Positions 6,432-11,351 of a DNA stretch of 11,351 nucleotides are shown one piece after another. The position numbers and the translations under genes were made by a program. The DNA lies in NCBI GenBank assembly GCA_002435335.1, contig DJMI01000086.1, positions 1 to 11,351 of the forward strand, given 5' to 3'. The notes below the pieces were generated by a model that had not been told where the DNA came from, ran no database searches, and saw only the letters and a program-made list of their open reading frames with translations. Source of the DNA: Nitrosomonas sp. UBA6494 (lineage in GTDB: Bacteria; Pseudomonadota; Gammaproteobacteria; Burkholderiales; Nitrosomonadaceae). How positions within the stretch are numbered: position 1 is the stretch's first letter; each line of letters opens with the position of its first letter.

Positions 6432-7205
6432 TTAAGCAATCTCTTTAATGATCAACGCGTGATCCTGCAAATATATCTGTACCGGACCTTTATAAACTTG
6501 CTTAACCAGGTCCTCGCTGGTCTTATAATCACCGGCAATGGAAATAAGTTCCGCTTGCATATCAAAACAAAATATTCTCGCAGAAGTATTGCCATGAACC
6601 CCGGCCAATGCGCGCCCTCTTAACGTATTATAGACGTGTATATTACCTTCAGCCATTATTTCAGCACCTGCACTGACCTGGGATAGAATGATCAAATCAC
6701 CGGATGCGTAAATCCGTTGACCAGAGCGAATCGGTTGTGAAATCAAAGTTGCAGTCGGCGGTACCGGCGGAATTGCCGCGACATGCACAGCTTCTTGTTT
6801 GGTGACAACGGCCTCAGGTTTTGCAACGGATGGCTTATGTATCGTTTCTTGTTTAGGCTTCTCGCCGATGCTAATCGAGTTTCCCAACTCGCGTACCGTA
6901 TCGATCGGAATAAACAGTGCGCGCGCCAATTTATTTTGCTGCTCGTTGCCGCCACGAATGCCCACTGGAAAAAAACCGATTCTGCGCAACAACTGTATCA
7001 ATTGCTCAAAATCAATCGATTGATTCAATTTGTTCAATTCCTTGAAATCGATGATAAGCGGCGAATCGCGGAAGAAATCGGGAGCCAGTTTGATTTTTTC
7101 GTGAAGTGTCTGCTCGATCGCAGACATTTCGTTAGTAAAAATGATCAAGATCGGTGCAAAAAAAGTACTGCTTTTAAACTCCAGAACCGATGAAATATTT
7201 TGCAT
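6432..7205 (-). CDS. minC: Septum site-determining protein MinC (FtsZ inhibitor)
   Basis: MinC blocks Z-ring assembly away from mid-cell when recruited by MinD. From the chosen ATG it is 257 residues. The N-terminal FtsZ-interacting domain (about 5-107) includes LEFKSSTF, APDFFRDSPLIIDF (41-54) and IGFFPVGIRGG (76-86). A Pro/Ala/Lys/Glu-rich linker spans about 113-155. The C-terminal MinD-binding beta-helix domain (about 158-235) carries RSGQRIYA (160-167), GNIHVYNTLRGRALAG (187-202) and IAGDY (223-227). A TTG at 7232 would extend it by 9 residues. The ATG at 7205 better matches the family N-terminus, although neither has a clear Shine-Dalgarno sequence. It opens the min operon, with 24 nt to minD. 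Confidence 0.95.
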   Translation of the reverse strand: MQNISSVLEFKSSTFFAPILIIFTNEMSAIEQTLHEKIKLAPDFFRDSPLIIDFKELNKLNQSIDFEQLIQLLRRIGFFPVGIRGGNEQQNKLARALFIPIDTVRELGNSISIGEKPKQETIHKPSVAKPEAVVTKQEAVHVAAIPPVPPTATLISQPIRSGQRIYASGDLIILSQVSAGAEIMAEGNIHVYNTLRGRALAGVHGNTSARIFCFDMQAELISIAGDYKTSEDLVKQVYKGPVQIYLQDHALIIKEIA

Positions 7206-7298
7206 TTTTGAACATTCAAAGATAATCAACAAGAAGCCAGATCAGATCAACATCATAGCTTCCGATACGATACAGCCGCACATAATCGACGCTATGCA

Positions 7299-9035
7299 TT
7301 AATCAATCACTTTCTTTTTCGTTAGGCGCTGTAATGTTTCCAGCAAAACTTCGTTATCCGGATCTTTTTCCAACGCAGAACGCCAGATAGCCTTCGCATC
7401 GTCCTGAGCGCCCTGCACCCATAGCAACTCTCCCAAGTGTGCTGCAATTTCGGGATCCGGACGTGCGGCAAAAGCCAAATTCAAATAATTCAATCCTTCG
7501 ACCGTTTTGCCCATGCGATAGTATACCCAACCCAAGCTATCCATAATATAAGGATCGTCGGGAGCCAGTTCAATTGCGCGCTGAATCAATTTGAGCGCTT
7601 CCGGTAATTGAATGCTGCGCTCAGCATAACTGTAACCCAGCGCATTATAGGCATGCGCATGATCCGGTTTGAGTTTTATCAGCTTTCGCAAATCCTGTTC
7701 AAGAATTCGATACTTACGCAATTTATCAGCAGTCAGTGCGCGATCATAAAGCAACTCTGGATAATCCGGGAATTTCTTCAAACCTTCATTCAGCAGATCG
7801 AATACTTCCTGATAAGCTTTGATCCGGCGCAATATTTGCGCCTCCGCCAAAATCAAATGCGCCGCTTGCTGATCGTTTGCTGCCGGCAGTTTCTGCAAAT
7901 GCTCGCGCGCCTCTTTCACTTCACCCTTTTGCGCCAGCAAATCGGCGTAACGGATTTGTGCAGGCAAGTAACGTCCGCCGCTTTTAACCAATTGATAAGA
8001 TGTCATCGCCAAATCGGGGCGATTGGTTTCTTCGTAAATTTGCGCCAAATGAAAATGTATCGCACTGGTATCTTTATAGCCCAAGTCTAGCGCTTTTTTG
8101 AAATTCTCTTCGGTAAACTCGAGATCGCCGATTTCTCCTGCAAGCAACCCTGATGCCAGCATGATTTCAGCGTCCTCGGGATTATTTTCTGTCAACCACC
8201 GCAATTGCTCCCGCACCTCATCTACTTTCTTTTCTCCGATAAGTACACGTGCGTAAGCAATCCGCACCTCATTGGAGGCCGGATATTGTTGCAAGTAATC
8301 GCGATAGAATGCATTGGCATCGGCTATTGAAATACGCTGCAATATCCTACCGTTATGAACCGCCGCAATTTCCCAATCGGGACGCAAGGCCAATGCTCGC
8401 TGCATTTCTTGCAACGCCTGCTGGTGTTGATTGGCGAACCAGGCAGCTTGCGAAATGGCAAAATGAGCTTCAGGAAGATCTTTATAAGGCAGCGCCAGAT
8501 GTTGTATCAAGCGCAAGGTGCTCGCTTTATCCTCATTGCGCGACAGCAATTGATTCAATTGCATAAATGCATTACCGATACTTTCTTTCTCGGATGCGAG
8601 CAACATTTCAAAATGTGGTCTCGCTGCATCCAGTTTTCCCAAATTTACCAGAACTGCGGCAATCGTCTGACGAGCTTCAATGGAGTCTGGCTCCAATTCA
8701 ATCCATATTGATGCCGCTTGCTCGGTTACATAAGGGTTACCGGTATGTAATGCGATTTCCGTTGCGCGCTTGGCAATACGCGGATCGCGTGTTGTTTTCG
8801 CCAATTTGATATATCGATTTATGGCGACATCGAGATTGCCCCGCTGCAGTGCGGTTTCGCCAACCAAGAAATCAAATAAAATAGGCGCAGTCAGATTTTG
8901 TTTGGGTAAATTTTGCGGCTCGGCTTCTTGATTTTGGTCGGATTGCTCGTTTGGCTCCGCTTCTTTATTGACAGGTATCTGCGCGCAAGCGGTCAATCCA
9001 ATGAGCAATGACACACATAGCATTCTAAATTTCAT
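7299..9035 (-). CDS. Tetratricopeptide-repeat lipoprotein of unknown function
   Basis: From the ATG at 9035 the product is 578 residues. A lipoprotein signal peptide MKFRMLCVSLLIGLTAC gives lipobox LTAC with Cys17. A low-complexity Gln/Glu/Asn/Pro linker follows (about 20-48). The rest is alpha-helical TPR sequence (about 52-570) with repeats such as DFLVGETALQRGNLDVAINRY, NALGYSYAERSIQLPEAL (464-481), MDSLGWVYYRMGKTVEGL (498-515) and LGELLWVQGAQDDAKAIW (534-551). TPR solenoids are protein-protein scaffolds; this one is probably tethered to a membrane in the periplasm. A GTG at 9083 would add 16 residues and bury the signal peptide, so the ATG is preferred. Relatives usually precede lolB, which suggests an envelope role, but I cannot assign one. 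No terminator is visible in the 93 bp before minC. Confidence 0.88.
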   Translation of the reverse strand: MKFRMLCVSLLIGLTACAQIPVNKEAEPNEQSDQNQEAEPQNLPKQNLTAPILFDFLVGETALQRGNLDVAINRYIKLAKTTRDPRIAKRATEIALHTGNPYVTEQAASIWIELEPDSIEARQTIAAVLVNLGKLDAARPHFEMLLASEKESIGNAFMQLNQLLSRNEDKASTLRLIQHLALPYKDLPEAHFAISQAAWFANQHQQALQEMQRALALRPDWEIAAVHNGRILQRISIADANAFYRDYLQQYPASNEVRIAYARVLIGEKKVDEVREQLRWLTENNPEDAEIMLASGLLAGEIGDLEFTEENFKKALDLGYKDTSAIHFHLAQIYEETNRPDLAMTSYQLVKSGGRYLPAQIRYADLLAQKGEVKEAREHLQKLPAANDQQAAHLILAEAQILRRIKAYQEVFDLLNEGLKKFPDYPELLYDRALTADKLRKYRILEQDLRKLIKLKPDHAHAYNALGYSYAERSIQLPEALKLIQRAIELAPDDPYIMDSLGWVYYRMGKTVEGLNYLNLAFAARPDPEIAAHLGELLWVQGAQDDAKAIWRSALEKDPDNEVLLETLQRLTKKKVID

Positions 9036-9447
9036 GAGCAATCCGATTGATTTTAATGTATTGTAAAACAGACAACTTATCACAGTTCATTAGGCGGGTT
9101 CCTAGCGTCAAAAATGCTTTTTTAAAGTATTTTTGATTGATTGGTAAGTCTTATTTATGCGCATATTCTACTTTTATACCAGCAATAAAGTGAATAAATA
9201 ATTATTCAAAATAACGATATTTTAAGCCATCATAAAAAACATGAATAAAATTGTACACAGTGAAATCGCCTTTAATTTAAGATTAAGGAACTGAGAACAC
9301 AATCAAATCGTGAAAGTTCACCAATAATTGCCCTAGGAGTCTATCGGCGTTAAATACAATTGCAGCAAACCGAATTCGACAGACACCAAACAGTAATTTA
9401 CGCTAAAAACCGCTTAATCCGACTCATTCCACTTTCTTTAGCCATTC
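9036..9447. other. Divergent intergenic region between the TPR lipoprotein gene and lnt
   Basis: This 412-bp, strongly AT-rich region must hold the promoters of both flanking transcription units. Visible candidates are TACAAT on the minus strand (9065-9060) just before the TPR gene, TACAAT on the plus strand (9355-9360) before lnt, and a weak plus-strand pair TTGGTA (9141-9146) / TATTCT (9164-9169) with a 17-bp spacer. None has a good -35 as well as a good -10. A 13-bp near-perfect inverted repeat lies at 9108-9136 and a 7-bp one at 9191-9208 (TGAATAA/TTATTCA). No protein or structured RNA is recognisable. Confidence 0.6.
9108..9136. repeat. Near-perfect inverted repeat in the divergent intergenic region
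   Basis: TCAAAAATGCTTT (9108-9120) and AAAGTATTTTTGA (9124-9136) are inverted copies separated by TTT, with a single deviation (G9116 against T9128). As plus-strand RNA the whole 13-bp stem pairs, the deviation becoming a G-U pair; on the minus strand the same position is a mismatch. It could be a terminator-like hairpin with its U-run in the stem, or an operator for a dimeric regulator. The AT-rich context makes chance possible, but the length is notable. Confidence 0.6.
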
Positions 9448-10950
9448 TTGAACAACCATTACGTCAAACGCACATTGCTTTTCCTGCTGGGCATGTTGAC
9501 CGTGCTCGGTTATGCACCATTTTATCTGTTTCCGCTACCGCTGCTTACTTTTGCCGTGCTGCTCGGCTGGTGTCGCGCCGCTGCCACACCGGGGCAATCG
9601 GCGGCTTTTGGTTTTTGGTTCGGCATGGGCTTATTCAGTGCCGGCGTCACATGGATTTACGTTAGCCTACACGACTTCGGCGCGATGCCGGTACCATTGG
9701 CAATCATCGCATTAGTGATTCTCTGTGCTTATTTATCTTTGTTTCCAGCTTTTGCTTGCTGGTTATTGACAAGATTGCGACCAACTGCACCGCTGCTTTG
9801 GGTGTTGCTTGCAGCCGTGCTATGGATGTTGTGCGAATGGCTACGCGGCACGTTGCTTACCGGCTTCCCCTGGCTAACTGTCGGCTACTCGCAAGCGCCG
9901 TACAGTCCCTTAGCCGGTTTCGCACCCGTTATCGGCGTATACGGCATCTCCATTACTGTCGTTTTGTGCGCCGCACTGCTTACCTTGTGGTTTGAAACCC
10001 GCTTGAAGCATTGGCGCTATGGTTTATCGGTGTTGGCAATCATCATCACCGGTCAGGGTCTGCAATGGATCGATTGGGTATCGCCCGAAGGAGAGCCGGT
10101 TACCGTCAGCCTGCTGCAAGGCAACATCGCACAAGACCTGAAATGGCGCGCCGATCAAATCGAGAATTCGATGGAAACCTACGCGCAACTGATTCTGGAA
10201 AGCGACAGCCGCTTGATTGTTACGCCGGAAATCTCCATTCCACTGTTCAGCGACGTAGTACCTCCGGCGTATCTTACGTATATCGCCGAGCACGCTAAAA
10301 ACAACCAAGGTGATGTGTTGATCGGCTTAGCTGAGCGCGATCACGACGACGGTGACGCCTACTACAACACCATGTTCAGCCTCGGCACATCGCCCGAACA
10401 AAGTTACCGCAAACATCATCTGGTGCCGTTTGGTGAATTCATTCCATTTAAGCCGATTTTCGGTTGGATCATCCAAGTGTTGCAAATCCCGCTGACCGAT
10501 TTTTCACGCGGTGGATTGAACCAGCAACCGATGGCAATCGCCGGACAACGGGTGGCGATCAACATTTGTTACGAAGACGTATTCGGTGAGGAAATCATTA
10601 ACCAATTACCGCAAGCATCTTTGCTGGTCAACGTCAGCAACGACGCCTGGTTCGGACGCTCAATCGGACCACAACAGCACCTGCAAATTTCGCAAATGCG
10701 CGCACTGGAAACCGGTCGCTATATGTTGCGCGCCACCAACACCGGCGTCACTGCAATTATCGACGAGCGCGGTCATGTGCTCGACACCATTGAAATTTTC
10801 ACCACTGCAGCATTACACGGCCAAGCGCAGGGTTTCACTGGCGCCACGCCTTATGTTCGCAGCGGCAATTATCCGGTTCTGGCGTTTGCTATGCTGATCG
10901 TGTGCATCAGCGTACTATCCGCCTTTCGCGCAATGCGCAAAACCCGGTAA
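9448..10950 (+). CDS. lnt: Apolipoprotein N-acyltransferase
   Basis: Lnt is an inner-membrane nitrilase-fold enzyme that adds the third acyl chain to the N-terminal cysteine of lipoproteins, the step that allows Lol-dependent export. At 500 residues it is close to the E. coli enzyme (512). The first half is hydrophobic with several transmembrane helices (about 8-210), including the conserved GVTWIYVSLHDFG (66-78) and LRGTLLTGFPWLTVGYSQ (132-149). The nitrilase domain (about 217-460) carries the triad Glu261 (TPEISIP), Lys322 (RKHHLVPFGEF) and Cys374 (NICYEDVFGEE), plus NDAWFG (398-403). A final transmembrane helix lies at about 475-493. The start is probably TTG at 9448: an in-frame TAG sits at 9439 and the next ATG would cut into the first helix. 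No Shine-Dalgarno is visible, so the start is uncertain. Confidence 0.95.
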   Translation: MNNHYVKRTLLFLLGMLTVLGYAPFYLFPLPLLTFAVLLGWCRAAATPGQSAAFGFWFGMGLFSAGVTWIYVSLHDFGAMPVPLAIIALVILCAYLSLFPAFACWLLTRLRPTAPLLWVLLAAVLWMLCEWLRGTLLTGFPWLTVGYSQAPYSPLAGFAPVIGVYGISITVVLCAALLTLWFETRLKHWRYGLSVLAIIITGQGLQWIDWVSPEGEPVTVSLLQGNIAQDLKWRADQIENSMETYAQLILESDSRLIVTPEISIPLFSDVVPPAYLTYIAEHAKNNQGDVLIGLAERDHDDGDAYYNTMFSLGTSPEQSYRKHHLVPFGEFIPFKPIFGWIIQVLQIPLTDFSRGGLNQQPMAIAGQRVAINICYEDVFGEEIINQLPQASLLVNVSNDAWFGRSIGPQQHLQISQMRALETGRYMLRATNTGVTAIIDERGHVLDTIEIFTTAALHGQAQGFTGATPYVRSGNYPVLAFAMLIVCISVLSAFRAMRKTR

Positions 10951-10992
10951 AATTCGCACTTACCTATTCGATAGCAATTTGAGCTCCTTCTT

Positions 10993-11351
10993 ATGGCAAC
11001 ACTGACTTTCCAGGAAATTATCCTAACCTTGCAACAATATTGGAGCAAGCAAGGCTGCGCCATTCTGCAACCCTACGACATGGAAGTGGGTGCTGGCACC
11101 AGTCATACCGCCACCTTTTTACGCGCCATTGGTCCGGAGCCTTGGAAAGTCGCATACGTGCAACCGTCACGCCGCCCCAAAGATGGCCGTTACGGTGAAA
11201 ACCCGAATCGCTTGCAGCATTATTATCAGTTTCAAGTGGTGCTGAAACCGGCGCCGAAAAACATTTTGGATTTGTACTTCGATTCGCTGCGCGAACTGGG
11301 TTTCGATCTGACACAAAACGACGTGCGCCTGGTCGAGGACGACTGGGAAAA
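10993..11351 (+). CDS. glyQ: Glycyl-tRNA synthetase alpha subunit (5' part, cut by window end)
   Basis: GlyQ is the catalytic subunit of the bacterial alpha2-beta2 glycyl-tRNA synthetase, charging tRNA-Gly. The first 119 residues are present and the frame is open to the window edge. They match the family closely: FQEIILTLQQYWSKQGC (6-22), ILQPYDMEVGAGTSH (24-38), QPSRRPKDGRYGENPNRLQ (56-74), HYYQFQVVLKP (75-85) and VRLVEDDWE at the edge. The ATG at 10993 gives the normal N-terminus; only a weak GAG lies upstream. It begins 42 bp after lnt and is probably co-transcribed with it. glyS would be expected next, outside the window. Confidence 0.97.
   Translation, partial: MATLTFQEIILTLQQYWSKQGCAILQPYDMEVGAGTSHTATFLRAIGPEPWKVAYVQPSRRPKDGRYGENPNRLQHYYQFQVVLKPAPKNILDLYFDSLRELGFDLTQNDVRLVEDDWE

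Noticed and set aside
7206..7298. Possible min promoter on the minus strand (TTGATC, 17 bp, GATTAT) before minC
   Set aside because: Both boxes match the consensus at only four of six positions and the region is AT-rich, so it cannot be told from chance.
9241..9294. 17-codon ATG-to-stop frame (MNKIVHSEIAFNLRLRN) in the intergenic region
   Set aside because: No ribosome binding site and no recognisable family. Frames this short are expected by chance in AT-rich DNA.
9360..9665. 101-codon plus-strand frame starting upstream of lnt, considered as a gene or as a frameshifted lnt N-terminus
   Set aside because: It overlaps lnt in another frame, its start at 9360 is not an ATG, and its translation after 9448 does not resemble Lnt, whereas the lnt frame itself gives a normal first helix.
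1..11351. CRISPR arrays, insertion sequences, prophage, toxin-antitoxin or other accessory systems
   Set aside because: No spaced repeats, terminal inverted repeats, transposase or integrase-like proteins are visible. The long frames are recognised housekeeping genes plus one TPR lipoprotein, so the window does not appear to hold a novel defence or mobile system.

Overview
This window looks like ordinary core chromosome of a betaproteobacterium, most likely an ammonia oxidiser of the Nitrosomonas group. That placement is an inference from gene order (lolB-ispE-tRNA-Gln-prs-rplY-pth-ychF is a familiar betaproteobacterial run), from the long L25/CTC form of RplY, and from the general look of the proteins. 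The left three quarters are moderately AT-rich. I see no phage, transposon, CRISPR or toxin-antitoxin genes, and no sign of an undescribed system.

Minus strand, in order of transcription from 9035 down to 199: a lipoprotein made of tetratricopeptide repeats; minC, minD and minE (division-site selection); lolB (outer-membrane lipoprotein receptor); ispE (isoprenoid precursor synthesis); tRNA-Gln(UUG); prs (PRPP synthase); rplY (ribosomal protein L25); pth (peptidyl-tRNA hydrolase); ychF (translation-associated ATPase). Gaps are short (overlap to about 105 bp), so much of this is probably co-transcribed. One convincing intrinsic terminator lies between rplY and pth. From 9448 on the plus strand, lnt (apolipoprotein N-acyltransferase) is followed by the 5' part of glyQ (glycyl-tRNA synthetase alpha), cut by the window end.

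Two themes recur. The first is lipoprotein biogenesis: Lnt finishes lipoproteins, LolB inserts them in the outer membrane, and the TPR protein is itself a predicted lipoprotein. The second is translation: tRNA-Gln, L25, Pth, YchF and GlyQ. The minCDE operon sits between the TPR gene and lolB, which in many relatives I would expect to be adjacent.

Non-coding stretches: 1-198 is AT-rich with a small tandem repeat and no gene. 9036-9447 is the divergent intergenic region, AT-rich, with a near-perfect inverted repeat and candidate -10 boxes. Several start codons needed a decision: minD and lnt appear to use TTG, while for lolB, minC and the TPR lipoprotein an internal ATG is preferred over an upstream TTG or GTG.
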